From assembly GCA_037349315.1 (NCBI GenBank), contig JBAIAC010000156.1, positions 1,922,001 through 1,986,000 on the forward strand: a stretch of 64,000 nt of DNA. Direction: 5' to 3'. Source of the DNA: Chelydra serpentina. Lineage: Eukaryota > Chordata > Testudines > Chelydridae. The translations under genes and the position numbers were made by a program. The notes beneath the pieces are model-generated. The model was not told the origin of the DNA. It worked only from the letters and a program-made list of their open reading frames with translations, and did no database searches. Below, one piece after another: positions 21,700 through 32,391 of this stretch (positions are counted from its first letter, which is position 1; each line of letters begins with the position of its first letter).

Positions 21700-22155
21700 T
21701 TCTCGTGTCTTGCTTACAACGCTCCTGCTAATACATCCCAGAATGAGGTTTGCTTTTTTTGCAACAGCATTACACTGTTACACTCATATTTAGCTTGTGA
21801 TCCATTATGACCCCCAGATCCCTTTCCACAGTACAGTGCTCCTTCCTAAGTAGTCATTTCCCATTTTGTATGTGTGCAATTGATGGTTCCTTCCTAACTG
21901 GAGTAATTTGCATTTGTCCTTATTGAACTTTGGCCTGTTTACTTCAGACCTTTTCTCCCATTTGTCCAGATCATTTTGAATTTTAATCCTATCCTCCAAA
22001 GCACTTGCAAGCCCTCCCAGCTTGGTATCATCCACAAACTTTATATGTGTGCTCTGTATGCCATTACCGAAATCATTGATGAAGATATTGAACAGAACAG
22101 AACCCACCACTGATCCCTATGGGACCCAACTCGATATGCCCTTCCAGCTTGACTG
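21700..22155 (-). repeat. older CR1-type RT fragment
   Basis: On the minus strand it reads [30 protein letters not shown] and KFNKDKCKLLQLGR, the CR1 palm region. The 3' end of a younger CR1 abuts it at about 22160. It is decayed. Confidence 0.7.
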
Positions 22156-22159
22156 TGAA

Positions 22160-23147
22160 CCACTGATAACTACTCATAGACTCATAGACTTTAAGGTCAG
22201 AAGGGACCATTATGATCATCTAGTCTGACCTCCTGCACAATGCAGGCCACAGAATCTCACCCACCCACTCCTGCAATAATCCTCTCATCTATGTCTCAAC
22301 TATTGAAGTCCTCAAATCATGGTTTAAAGACTTCAAGATGCAGAGAATCCTCCAGTAAGTGACCCGTGCCCCATGCTGCAGAGGAAGGCAAAAAACCTCC
22401 AGGGCCTCTGCCAATCTACCCTGGAGGAAAATTCCTTCCCGACCCCAAATATGGAGATCAGCTGAACCCCGAGCATGTGGGCAAGACTCACCTGCCAGAC
22501 ACCCAGGAAAAAGTTCTCTGTAGTAACTTCTAACATCCCATCATTGACTATTGGTCCTATTTACCACTGATGGCAATTAATTGACCTTTGACTTAGATCA
22601 TGTTATCCCATCAAACCATCCCCTCCATAAACGTATCTAGCTTAATCTTGAAGCCAGATAGGTCTTTTGCCCCCACTGCTTCCCTTGGAAGGCTGTTCCA
22701 GAACTTCACTCCTCTGATGGTTAGAAACCTTCGTCTAATTGCAAGTCTAAACTTCCTGATGGCCAGTTTATATCCATTTGTTCTTGTGTCCACATTGGTA
22801 CTGAGCTGAAATAATTCCTCTCCTTCCCTGGTATTTATTCCTCTGATATATTTAAAGAGAGCCATCATATCTCCCCATAGCCTTCTTTTGGTTAAGGTAA
22901 ACAAACCAAGCTCCTTGAGTCTCCTTTCATACGACAGGTTTTCCATTCCTCGGATCATCCTAGTGGCCCTTCTTTGTACCTGTTCCAGTTTGAATTCATC
23001 CTTCTTAAACATGGGAGACCAGAACTGCACACAGTATTCCAAATGAGGTCTCACCAATGCCTTGTATAACGGTACTAACACCTCCTTATCTCTACTAGAA
23101 ATACCTCGCTTAATGCATCCCAAGACCGCATTAGCTTTTTTCATGGC
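22160..23147 (-). mobile_element. CR1 LINE, 3' half, split by an LTR element
   Basis: The minus strand encodes the CR1 RT C-terminus, including [21 protein letters not shown] and WNSLPREAV. The 3' end lies at actcatagactcatagactt (22162-22181). The missing upstream part continues at 27768, on the other side of the LTR insertion. Confidence 0.85.
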
Positions 23148-23726
23148 TGTCACGGAGTATAGGGGAGTCCGGCCCTGCACCCCTCTTCCCCGGATTCACT
23201 GGGAGTCTCAGCCAGTCAGTAGAACAGAAGGTTTATTAGAGATGCCAGGAACACAGTCCAAACAGAGCTTGTCAGTACATCCAGGACCCCTCAGTCGGGT
23301 CCTTCCGGGGGGCAGGGAGCTTAGACCCCAGCCTGGGGCTCCCTGCATTTCGCCCCGCAGCTCCACATGGGCCAGGGAGGCCAGACCCTGTCTGCCCCCC
23401 TCCCTTCCTCTCCCAAGCCAGCACACACACACCCAGCCAAAGGTGTCACCTCCCAACCCCCGTCCTGGCTCCCTTCCGGGGGGCAGGGAGCTTAGACCCC
23501 AGCCTGGGGCTCCCTGCATTTCGCCCCGCAGCTCCACATGGGCCAGGGAGGCCAGACCCTGTCTGCCCCCCTCCCTTCCTCTCCCAAGCCAGCACACACA
23601 CACCCAGCCAAAGGTGTCACCTCCCAACCCCCGTCCTGGCTCATGTTACAGCCTCAGGTAAAGTCTCACATTTCCAATGCAGCCTTTCCCTCAGGTCAGA
23701 TCCATCTCGCTCTCTACTCCGTCACA
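23148..23726 (-). repeat. LTR (3' in element orientation), with 171-bp internal duplication
   Basis: This 579-bp LTR contains two adjacent copies of a 171-bp segment (about 23298-23468 and 23469-23639). The partner LTR has one copy and is 408 bp, exactly 171 bp shorter. Confidence 0.9.
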
Positions 23727-23759
23727 TCTCTCCCCCCTCCGAGACCGAACTGAGCGGGG

Positions 23760-26700
23760 TCACTTTAGCCAGTGACCCGGGGAAGTTCGAACCCGGTCAC
23801 ACCAGGCCGTTACAGTTCGACGAGCTCCCTTAGGTCGGGTGGGCTGGATGGCACCCGCAGGCCGCATGTGGGAAGGGTTATGCGGCCCGTGCCCTTTTCC
23901 CATCCCAAAACCCCTGGGGTTCAAGCTGAGATCAGGTCTTTTCCCAGCGCTCCAGTCTGGAGGGCTGTAGTTCGGGCTCTCTTGGTTAAGAGCCTCCCTC
24001 TTGATCTGGTCCCCTCTCTGACCACGTGTCTGTGTCACCAGCCGCTCGGCATCGGCCCCTTTTCCTGGATGCAGCCACGTCGGGGCGAAGTGGTGAATAT
24101 ACACTGTAAAGCGCCACCCAAATAGATCTGGCTGCTGCTTCTTAAGGGCCTGCCCCATGGCCAGGCATTCCCTCTCTATGGCCGGACCGTTCTGCCTCCA
24201 GGGCAGCAGCTCCTTGCTCAGATACCCGATGGGGCGTCTCCCCCGCTTCGCATAGGCCTGCATCAGCACCACGCCCAGCCCTGTGTCTGAGGCTTTGGTG
24301 AACACTGTACAGGGCTTGGCCCCGTCTGGGTTTACTCGATCTATAGGGCCCTGGATTAGAGCCTCCTTCAGCGCACAGAGAGCCCTCTGGCCCTGCTCGG
24401 TCCAGACTGCCTCGTCTGGCTTCCTCTTCTTACCTAGCTCTGTGATGGGGGCAGCTAGGGAGCTAAAGGGGGGTACAAACCTCTGGTGGGACCCCGCCAT
24501 CCCGCTAAAGGCCTGGTCCTGTTTCTTGGTCTGGGGAACAGGCCAATCTCTGATCGCCTCCGCCTTGGCCAGCCCTGGGCTGTTGAATGACTGGTTCACC
24601 TCTAAAGCCAGCCTGTCCTTGGCCTCTTTCTCCAGGTTCTGGGCTCTTTTCCCAGTTACTCTGAATGGGGGACACCTGATGGAAGGATGGGCTCCCATCT
24701 CAGGGGAGAGATCCATCAGGGGGTCTTCCCCATTCTCCTCCCAATTGTCCCTTACCGGTTCTAGGGGTCCCCTTATTCTCCTCCCATACCACAGCTTGAA
24801 AGGGAAGCCCCCTGGTGATTCCTGGGGCACTTCCTTGTGCCATCGGTGGGGCAGGTACTTGTCCCAGTCCTGTGGATGCTGATTGATGCAAGTCTTCAGC
24901 ATCAGCCTCATGGTCCCCTGAACTCTCTCCACCAGCCCATTGCACTGGGGATGATATGCTGAGGCCCAACTGTGCCGGACCCCACATTTCTCCCACAAGC
25001 ACCGGAGCAGGGCCGACATGAAGTTGGACCCTTGGTCTGTCAGGACTTCCTTGGGGAACCCCACTCGGCTGAAAATGGTCAGCAGCGCATCCGCCACGGT
25101 GTCTGCTTCAATGGAGGATAAGGGCACCGCCTCGGGGTAGCGGGTGGCAAAATCTACCACCACCCGAATGTACTTCTTCCCCGACTGGGTTGCCCTGCTG
25201 AGGGGGCCCACCCCATTCATAGCCACCTTCTGGAAAGGTTCCTCCCTGATGGGCAGGGACCTCCAGGGATCTTCTCCCTTACCCTGGACCAGGTATAATA
25301 GCCGGTGATGATACTTCGGGTGCCCCACCGGCTGCCTCCTGATTCCCCGCAGTTCTACTTCCCCTTGGGAAGCCCATTCCCGGCACAGGAATCCCTTCTC
25401 CCACAGGGATCTGTCTCTGCAGTCTTCCCCAAGGGGGTTTGCAGCGCTGTGGCCAGCAAGTTCCCTTAGCTTCTCCAAAGCGGGATCCCTCTGCAGCTCA
25501 CTGGCCAGGCCTGGGGTCACGGCCCCACTGAGCCCTGTCCCTGGTGGCTCCCTCCCTGCCGTGGAATCACTTCCCGGCAGCACCTCTGGACCAGGCAAGC
25601 CTGGTTGGCAGCCGTCCTGCCCTGCCTGTGTGTTCCCCCACTCAGCTGGGGTCTCTGCTCCCCCCGGGCTCAGCGCTGCCCTGGCTGTCCCTGTGGGGCC
25701 AGGCAGCGAGCTCGCTGCTTTGGTCACAGCATCAGAGCCAGCGTGAGCCGCCTCTCCAGTGTGCAGGGGGGTGGGGAGCATCTCTCTGACCCACCCCGCC
25801 CTAGGGGTCTGGTTACAGGCAGGCAGGTAACCGGGGCCTGGCAGCTCCTCCCCCCTGCCAGCCAGGTCATTTGCATTTTCACTGACCATTTCCCTCTTAG
25901 CCAATTGGTTTCCTGAGTTCAAATTCAAATCCTCGGCCGTTACAGGGCCTGGATCCTGTCCCAAAGATACACAGTCACCCCCCAACAGCACCTCACCGCT
26001 GATATCCTGGAGACCCCCAACCACCAGCCAGCCCGACCCCTCCTGGGTCTGCACAGGGATCTGGGCCATAGGCAGGGCGAATGGGTCCGTCCCTGGGACC
26101 CTCACCCAGGTCACACAGCCCCCCAGCAGCTGGTGGGGGTGCACCACCCGGGGCCTGACCACAATTCTCTCTGTCCCGGGGTCTTGCCACCCCCCGAATG
26201 TCTCTCCATTGACCATCAGCTTCCGCTTCCACTGGGGGTCCATAGGGCTTGAGTCCAGGGCCAGGAGTGGAAATCCGTCCACCATCCCACCCTTCTGGCT
26301 GGTGGAGTTTATGGCCTTGGGACCCAGCAAGGGGGTTAGATCCCGGGGCTTTTCCGCAGGGTCTCCCTGGTTCCAATCACCAGCCTGCTCCAAGGCAGTG
26401 AGGTGGGCCTCCACATCCCCACCCTCCTTAACCAGGGGCAGCAATTTAGGATCGAGGTTCCCTGCGGAGCTGGCACCCCGGGATCTGTCCCCACTTACCC
26501 CTGGCCAGTCCCCCATGCCTCTCAGTTCCACCACCGCAAGTTCACGCTGCTGCTTCTTCTGTAGGTCTTTCTCGGGCTCTTGCTGTCTCTCACCGTCCTC
26601 TTGCTCTCTCGGACTCAGCTCCAGTCCCATCCGTCTCCGATCCCCTGCTGGGGAACCCGATCGTGAAGACCCCCGTCTGGTTGGGGACCAGACTCTTGGG

Positions 26701-26894
26701 GATGCCAGGCTATCACTCCAGCTGCTCCCAGATCCTGCTGTAGCCCCATTGGGGTCAGAAATCTGCTCCCTGGAATGGTCATCTTCCTCCAGCCGCGTGA
26801 TTAACTGGGCTTTAGTGAGCTTTCCAATGGGTATCCCTCTCTTTTTGCACAGGGTTACAATGCTCTTCTTAAGGAGAAGGCGATACGCCATCAC
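23760..26894 (-). CDS. LTR-element polyprotein: Gag, protease-like, integrase, RNase H; RT core absent
   Basis: The 1044-residue frame starts at 26894. Its N-terminus has a basic Gag-like motif (KKSIVTLCKKRGIPIGKLTK). About residues 215-320 are protease-like (VRVPGTDPFALPMAQIPV, DISGEVLLGGDC) without a clear D-T/S-G. Integrase follows at about 560-720 (VVVDFATRYPEAVPL, VLTDQGSNF, GLVERVQGTM). Connection and RNase H come last (FTKASDTGLGVVLMQ, RRPIGYLSKELL). The integrase first aspartate reads Asn (AMNGVGPL). No RT YxDD box is present. The product is probably inactive on its own. Confidence 0.75.
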   Translation of the reverse strand: MMAYRLLLKKSIVTLCKKRGIPIGKLTKAQLITRLEEDDHSREQISDPNGATAGSGSSWSDSLASPRVWSPTRRGSSRSGSPAGDRRRMGLELSPREQEDGERQQEPEKDLQKKQQRELAVVELRGMGDWPGVSGDRSRGASSAGNLDPKLLPLVKEGGDVEAHLTALEQAGDWNQGDPAEKPRDLTPLLGPKAINSTSQKGGMVDGFPLLALDSSPMDPQWKRKLMVNGETFGGWQDPGTERIVVRPRVVHPHQLLGGCVTWVRVPGTDPFALPMAQIPVQTQEGSGWLVVGGLQDISGEVLLGGDCVSLGQDPGPVTAEDLNLNSGNQLAKREMVSENANDLAGRGEELPGPGYLPACNQTPRAGWVREMLPTPLHTGEAAHAGSDAVTKAASSLPGPTGTARAALSPGGAETPAEWGNTQAGQDGCQPGLPGPEVLPGSDSTAGREPPGTGLSGAVTPGLASELQRDPALEKLRELAGHSAANPLGEDCRDRSLWEKGFLCREWASQGEVELRGIRRQPVGHPKYHHRLLYLVQGKGEDPWRSLPIREEPFQKVAMNGVGPLSRATQSGKKYIRVVVDFATRYPEAVPLSSIEADTVADALLTIFSRVGFPKEVLTDQGSNFMSALLRCLWEKCGVRHSWASAYHPQCNGLVERVQGTMRLMLKTCINQHPQDWDKYLPHRWHKEVPQESPGGFPFKLWYGRRIRGPLEPVRDNWEENGEDPLMDLSPEMGAHPSIRCPPFRVTGKRAQNLEKEAKDRLALEVNQSFNSPGLAKAEAIRDWPVPQTKKQDQAFSGMAGSHQRFVPPFSSLAAPITELGKKRKPDEAVWTEQGQRALCALKEALIQGPIDRVNPDGAKPCTVFTKASDTGLGVVLMQAYAKRGRRPIGYLSKELLPWRQNGPAIERECLAMGQALKKQQPDLFGWRFTVYIHHFAPTWLHPGKGADAERLVTQTRGQRGDQIKREALNQESPNYSPPDWSAGKRPDLSLNPRGFGMGKGHGPHNPSHMRPAGAIQPTRPKGARRTVTAWCDRVRTSPGHWLK

Positions 26895-27334
26895 TTCACT
26901 GCTCCCAAGTTTGCTGTGGACTCGCAGGCCTGTGTGCTCTTAGCTCCCCACGGTTTCCAGGAAGAACCCCAAGTGTGCCAGCCCTTCTCCAGGTCACCGC
27001 CTCTTTGCCAGGGTCGAGCTGCAGCTCCTGCACCCCTGGGTCCACTCACGGCACCCCCAGGGGAACCCTGTCACTGCAAAAATCCTTCTCTCTCCCAGGG
27101 CCAAGCCGCAGGCTCCTCCGCCCCTGGGACTGCTCACTGCAGCCCCCAGGGGGACCCCCTCATTGCACAGTCCTTCTCGCTGGACACACACTCCCAGGGG
27201 TTAAGCGTAGCTCCTCCGCTCCCCGAAACCGCTCCTCCGTGAGCCTTCAGCACGCCTGGTCCTCGTTAGCACCCCTTCGTTCTACTGCTCCCCAGTTACT
27301 TACTGCAGGAAGCGCCGTTCACGGGGTGCAGAAC

Positions 27335-27352
27335 ATCCCACCGCTGCCACCA
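27335..27352 (-). promoter_or_regulatory. tRNA-Leu primer-binding site
   Basis: The plus strand reads ATCCCACCGCTGCCACCA, identical to a tRNA-Leu 3' end including CCA. On the element strand this is the primer complement. It sits 2 bases from the 5' LTR edge. Confidence 0.85.
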
Positions 27353-27354
27353 GT

Positions 27355-27762
27355 TGTCACGGAGTATAGGGGAGTCCGGCCCTGCACCCCTCTTCCCCGG
27401 ATTCACTGGGAGTCTCAGCCAGTCAGTAGAACAGAAGGTTTATTAGAGATGCCAGGAACACAGTCCAAACAGAGCTTGTCAGTACATCCAGGACCCCTCA
27501 GTCGGGTCCTTCCGGGGGGCAGGGAGCTTAGACCCCAGCCTGGGGCTCCCTGCATTTCGCCCCGCAGCTCCACATGGGCCAGGGAGGCCAGACCCTGTCT
27601 GCCCCCCTCCCTTCCTCTCCCAAGCCAGCACACACACACCCAGCCAAAGGTGTCACCTCCCAACCCCCGTCCTGGCTCATGTTACAGCCTCAGGTAAAGT
27701 CTCACATTTCCAATGCAGCCTTTCCCTCAGGTCAGATCCATCTCGCTCTCTACTCCGTCACA
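27355..27762 (-). repeat. LTR (5' in element orientation)
   Basis: 408 bp, TGTCACGG to CCGTCACA. By eye it matches the other LTR apart from that copy's 171-bp duplication. Confidence 0.9.
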
Positions 27763-27767
27763 ATGGC

Positions 27768-28230
27768 CACATCACATTGGCGACTCATAGTCATCCTGTG
27801 ATCAACCAGGACTCCGAGGTCCTTCTCCTCTTCCGTTACTTCCAACTGATGCGTCCCCACCTTATAACTAAAATTCTTGTTATTAATCCCTAAATGCATA
27901 ACCTTACACTTCTCACTATTAAATTTCATCCTATTACTATTACTCCAGTAATAGTCTCTAGGAACGGTTTTACAACTAGTTATACACCCACCATAGAGTG
28001 TCTCCATACAGGTTGTATTTCCCTAGTTTGTTTATGAGGTCATGTGAGACAGTGTCAAAAGCCTCAGTAACATCAAGATATACCACGTCTACCACTTCCC
28101 CGCCATCCACAAGGCTTGTTACCCTGCCCAAGAAAGCTAACAGGTTGATTTGACAGGATTTGTTCTTGACAAAGCCATGCTGACCGTTACTTATCACCTT
28201 ATTATCTTCTAGGTGTTTGCAAATTGATAT
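27768..28230 (-). mobile_element. CR1 LINE, upstream part of the split copy
   Basis: The minus strand reads GQHGFVKNKSCQINLLAF, DVTEAFDTVSHDLINKLGKY, then KFNSEKCKVMHLGI and EEEKDLGVLVDHRM. This is the RT region directly upstream of the part at 22160-23147. It has frameshifts and 5' truncation near 28.23 kb. Confidence 0.85.
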
Positions 28231-28352
28231 TGAACCTTCTAAAACTTCTGTAGCTTTGCTAGTGGCCGGCCCCCAGACTTACACACCTATTGTCTTCCTG
28301 CAGGAGAGCGTTGAAGCTACAGACCATATACCCTGATTTATTCTGCTGATTT

Positions 28353-28616
28353 TCATGCCATTTCTTTCCAATATGCACCTCCATGTCTCTCTGCATCTTC
28401 TTTCACTTCCTCTTTCCTCTTCCCCACGAGCACCACATCATCTGCAAAAGGCATGTGCCAGGGGGCCACTCTTTGGCTGCTTTCTGTCATTGCATCGAGC
28501 ACCGACGTGAACAAAAAGGGACTTAGTCCCCAGACTTGATGTATTCCAGCTGTTGCTAGAAACTCTTCCCTTTCTCCACCTGAACCTCTCGCTGTGCAAA
28601 CCGCACCATGGCACAT
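28353..28616 (-). pseudogene. reverse transcriptase fragment of another LINE clade (RTE-like)
   Basis: The minus-strand frame has GLSPFLFTSVLDAMTE followed by MPFADDVVLVGKRKEEV. The FADDVVL box differs from CR1 (FADDTKL) and resembles RTE-type RTs. The clade assignment is tentative. Confidence 0.55.
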
Positions 28617-28755
28617 GCCCTGGACACGGCTGATATAAAAGCTTTATTCACTCAATTAGGGGTGTCAGGATTAGGCCCCTGCATAAGGCAAACACCAACG
28701 TCGGTCACCCTTCAGCACCTGCAGAACTCACCCTCTGCCCTGGGTCTCTCTGCAG

Positions 28756-28860
28756 GGAAAGCGGAGCGGCGGAAACAGCAGTTTATGCTCTTTCTTTAAT
28801 TCGACCTTAGAGATTTTGATGTCCACGTACGGAGACGGGAGTGTGGCGTTATCACTGGAG
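28756..28860 (+). CDS. ADGRE5-like: ADGRE-family receptor exon: stalk/GAIN start
   Basis: This 105-bp phase 0-0 exon lies between ctctctgcag and gtgaga. It encodes 35 residues including GGNSSLCSFFNSTLEILM and ends VALSLE. It accepts phase 0 from the 21428 exon. Two N-glycosylation sequons (NSS, NST) suit an extracellular stalk. Confidence 0.8.
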
Positions 28861-29570
28861 GTGAGAGGCTCCGCCCCTTGAGTGTGCCCTGCAGGCTAGT
28901 GTCCCTGTGTGTGCCCCCGAGCCCTGTGTGCTGTTGTGCCGGGTTAGGAGTCTCACTGGCAGGGGTGGAGGGAGACATGTAGATACTCTTCATAAAAGAT
29001 CTGTGCCCACCACTACTGTGGGGAGAGGGGTGTACCCTCTAGAGGTGTTTCTCTGTGTGTGGGCACACACGCCCTCAAGTGGTGTGAGTGCACGTTTGTG
29101 TTTGTCCACCCACATGAACCCTCTAGTGATCAGAACTGTTGTTGTTCATCAGAGGTGCTATACTGCTAACAGTTAATGGGGATTCTCCTTCAGCTCATCT
29201 GTCAGTGACCTGAGTTTTTCAGGCAGCAGGATCTGGGCTCTATCCAGGCCCTGCCAGACATTTCTGAGCAGCTGCCGGATGCAGCATAGAGACAGCCTAG
29301 GAAGCCGGGGGCTTGTGACAACGTTGCTCCCTGGCATCAGTAACGGAGGGATGGGGGAGCAGGAGCGAAGAAGGAATGACAAAGGGTTCTAGCCCCAGTT
29401 AGCTTCAGGTCCCAGTGGACCCCCTTTGTAAAGGGCTCCCACTCTGAGTATATTGCTACCCCTGAACTGGGAGAGGCCGTGATGCCCGATGCCCCCTGGG
29501 AACACACGGGACGTGGCACCTGAACCCCCTGGACTCCTCACTCCCAGGGCTTTTCCTTTCCTCTCCCCAG
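28861..29570 (+). other. intron, nothing recognised
   Basis: No exon, RNA gene or repeat family is recognised in these 710 bp. Confidence 0.5.
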
Positions 29571-29748
29571 GAAGTGACTGTCCGTTTCAACTCCCTCCTG
29601 AACAGCACCTTCCTCTGGGAGGAGGGAGACAAGGGGGACGTGGGGTCGGCCGTGACGGTCCTGCTGCGGAGCGTGGAACTGGCCGCGCTGGCCACTGCGC
29701 TTCGGTCTCCGGAGAGGACAACACAGAACACGACGACAGAGTCTATGG
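29571..29748 (+). CDS. ADGRE5-like: ADGRE-family receptor exon: GAIN subdomain A
   Basis: This 178-bp phase 0-1 exon has a ctctccccag acceptor and a gtgagg donor. It encodes EVTVRFNSLLNSTFLW, GSAVTVLLRSVELAALATAL and a Thr-rich end with NTT. The helical V-x-x-L-L-x-S-V-E pattern matches the GAIN region of CD97/EMR receptors. The GAIN domain mediates autoproteolysis and holds the two receptor fragments together. Confidence 0.88.
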
Positions 29749-30188
29749 GTGAGGGGGGACGTTTGGCTCTCAGCGCCACCTGCTGGCTGCCGTGAGATAC
29801 GGGGTTATACACTGTGCCCCAAATCTACTGGAAGTTAGAGCCTATATACCGCTGTGGATGTGAGCCTGTGTTCAGTACAGACACAGAGCAGCACTGCCCC
29901 TGCACCAGGGAATATAACCCAGCCCCGCCAGTGCCCCCAGGAGCAGCAGCAATGCCCAAGAAGGGTTTAAATGGAACATTTGGCATTTCACCACTAGGGG
30001 CTGCCACGCTGAGCCAGGCGCCTCCCCCACCCCCACTACTCCCCCTGCTGGGGACGCAGCCAGAATGGGGGGAGGGGACATGGGGTGAGAGGAGTGGGAG
30101 GGGGGGTGGATTGGCCCGGAATGGGCAGATTCCCAGGGAAGTGGTTTCACAGCGAGGGGCTCTGTCATTCCTCACCCCACCCCCGCAG

Positions 30189-30308
30189 CTATCCAGACGC
30201 GGCTCGTCACAGGGAACTGCAGCCAGCACAGTGAGGTCTTCACGCTGAGAGCTCACGAGGAGACGATGGACGTGCACTGTGATACAGTCACCGGGGCAGC
30301 CACACAAG
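30189..30308 (+). CDS. ADGRE5-like: ADGRE-family receptor exon: GAIN domain
   Basis: This 120-bp phase 1-1 exon runs from ccccgcag to gtacca. It encodes AIQTRLVTGNCSQHSEVFTL and EETMDVHCDTVTG. The paired cysteines and the M-D-V-H-C segment align with the corresponding part of the mammalian GAIN domain. Confidence 0.88.
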
Positions 30309-30844
30309 GTACCATCCTGGGGATGAAGACACCCAGGGCCCAAACCACGGCACAGAGCGGTTCCCGGGCACTGAACCCCAGTCTGGGTTCCCCCGTTCCT
30401 CCCCCGCTCCCCATGGATCCCCAGGCCGGGCCCTGACCTCTGGCTCTAGCCCTGGAGTGCTCCTTGCTGGCTGAGCCAGTGGTTCTCAGGCTGTGGGCCA
30501 TGGAGCTGACACCTTCGTTCCTGGCTGTCCCACAGCTTGCGCCCCAAGCAGTGAGGAGTTGGGGGCGCAGAGGGGAGACGGCTCATTACAGGGTCTCTGG
30601 TATGAAGTGGGCCCAAAGAATGGAAAGGGCAGGGACACCCGAGTCTAGCTAGACCCCCAGGGAAACGTGTATCCTCAGCTGCCATATTCAGGGCCCCTAA
30701 TCCTCCAGCACCAGGGGAAGCTCATCCCTGGCCAGCCCCTCTCCTGGTCTCGCTGAGAAAAACTGAATCTTCATCTCTGCATCCTGCAGCTAGACGTTTC
30801 CAGCCGGGCGCGTTCCTGGCGGCCCCGAGGGAGGAGGTAGCTCG

Positions 30845-30950
30845 GCCCGGTGGCTAAATCTTAAGAGTTGTGGGCAGGATCCTGGGTTCCATTCCCAGAT
30901 CTGCCCCAGACTCACTGTGACCCCTGGGCACCTGGCCGGCTCATTGTTTG
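30845..30950 (+). repeat. MIR-like SINE fragment
   Basis: The blocks cctgggttccattcccag, atctgcc and actcactgtgacc follow the MIR order, just upstream of the next exon. Confidence 0.5.
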
Positions 30951-30999
30951 CCATAGCGTCCCCAGCGCCCTAACGAGGGATCATCTCCTCTCCCAGCAG

Positions 31000-31199
31000 G
31001 TTTGGGGGCTGCTGCTTTTATTTCCTACTCCACCCTGGACTCCATCATCAGTGCGATACTTCACAGTGAGGGAAATCTACCGGCTGGGGGGAAGCTGGAG
31101 AAGACTCATCTCACCTCCAGGGTGGTGAGTGGGGCCGTTGGAAACGGGAGACCCATTCACCTCTCCAGACCCGCAAACTTCACCCTGCGCCATAGACAG
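31000..31199 (+). CDS. ADGRE5-like: ADGRE-family receptor exon: GAIN subdomain B
   Basis: This 200-bp phase 1-0 exon has a tcccagcag acceptor and a gtgtgt donor. It encodes LGAAAFISYSTLDSIISAIL, THLTSRVVSGAVGNG and PANFTLRHRQ. The A-F-x-S-Y and S-R-V-V-G/S-G patterns are hallmarks of the EMR/CD97 GAIN domain. Confidence 0.92.
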
Positions 31200-31424
31200 G
31201 TGTGTAGAGGGAGATCCCTTCGCTTTGCTCCTTATCTGGGTTTTCAGAGGGGCATATAAAAGTCACCATCTCCTGCCGGGCATTGGGACTTTGCTACCAT
31301 TCTGGCTCCCGACGGTCCTGAGAAGCAGAGGCCTCCTTATTCCTGATGCATTGGGGCTGTTTTACTGGAGGAGGTTACTGGGGGGGTCGCAGCACAACAC
31401 ATGACTCTGCAAAGAGCTGTAGGG

Positions 31425-31945
31425 CATGTGTAGGCAAACTGCAGCCCGCAGGCCATATCCAGCCCGCAAGCTCCCACTGGGGAGTGGGGTTGGGGCTGCA
31501 CCACGCGGCTCCGCCCCGTTCCGGCCAGGGCGCTGTGTCATGTGCCTCACCACATGGCTCCTGGAAGCCACAGCATGGCCCCTCTCCGGCTCCTACGTGC
31601 ACAGCGTGGCCTGGCTGCACCTCCACGTAGGAGCCGGAGAAGGGACATGCCACTGTTTCTGAGAGCCACTTGAGCTAAGCACCACTCAGCTCCTCCACCC
31701 CTCAGGGTCTTCCCATGCCCCAACCTCCTGCCCCAGTCCCGATCCCCCTCCCACTCTCCAAACCCCTCCATCCCAGCCTGGAGCACCCTCCTGCACCCCA
31801 AACCTCTCATCCGCAGTCCCACCCCAGAGCCCACACCCCCAACCAAAGCCCACACCCCAACCCCAATTTAGTGAGCATTCATAGCCCGTCACACAATCTC
31901 TATTCCCTGATGTGGCCCTCGGGCCAAAACGTTTGCCCACCCCTG
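31425..31945. mobile_element. hAT-type MITE (CAGGGGTGGGCAAAC family)
   Basis: The right end is gtttgcccacccctg. The left end catgtgtaggcaaac is a mutated copy of its complement. The flanks ctgtaggg and ctctagcg agree at 6 of 8 positions, fitting a hAT 8-bp duplication. The interior is C-rich with no transposase. Related copies lie at 20.8, 53.5, 58.4 and 59.0 kb. Confidence 0.7.
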
Positions 31946-32391
31946 CTCTAGCGTAACAGCTCCGCCTAGCTCACCCCTGGCCCGGAATAACTGGAAAGCT
32001 GCTTTCTGTAGAGACTGTGGTTCAGGGAATCAGCATGAAACACTTTGATACGGTAACGAAGCGGTTAGGGTGCATATGTGTATGTGTGCACGCAGCACTG
32101 CCCTCTGCTGGATGCAGTCAGAACTGCTCAGCCATGTGCCATGAGCCTTGTGGTGCTAAGGGCTAGCAAGGATTTATTTCCCTTTCGCTCCAATAGCAGG
32201 GCCTGTGCTTTTGGAGCAGCAGGATCTGCGTTCTCTCTCCGCTGGCACCGGGATGGCCCCGGTGGGCACTGGGGGCTGCGTGGGGAGAGCCCAGGAGCTG
32301 TAGGTGGCCTCGGGTTTGCTATAGACGTGTGATAACAGAAACGACGTTCTGTGGTCCCGTGAGGATGAGGATGATTCTGTTGTGTTTCCAG

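Larger units (their letters stand above)
23143..27767 (-). mobile_element. young Ty3-like LTR retrotransposon with target duplication
   Basis: The element is flanked by a 5-bp duplication ATGGC (23143-23147 and 27763-27767) and is inserted in a minus-strand CR1. LTR ends pair as TGTCACGGAGTA and TACTCCGTCACA. In minus orientation the 5' LTR is 27355-27762. The primer-binding site at 27335-27352 complements the tRNA-Leu 3' end (ATCCCACCGCTGCCACCA). A polypurine tract lies at 23727-23740. One 1044-codon frame fills the interior. By eye the LTRs match apart from a 171-bp duplication, so the insertion looks recent. Confidence 0.9.

Noticed and set aside
24283..24882. 199-codon plus-strand frame
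   Set aside because: It is the antisense shadow of the LTR-element integrase/RNase H region.
28301..28340. cttcctgcag followed by a possible receptor exon (ESVEATDHIP)
   Set aside because: A TGA follows after ten codons with no donor. The next exon at 28756 fits phase and family instead.
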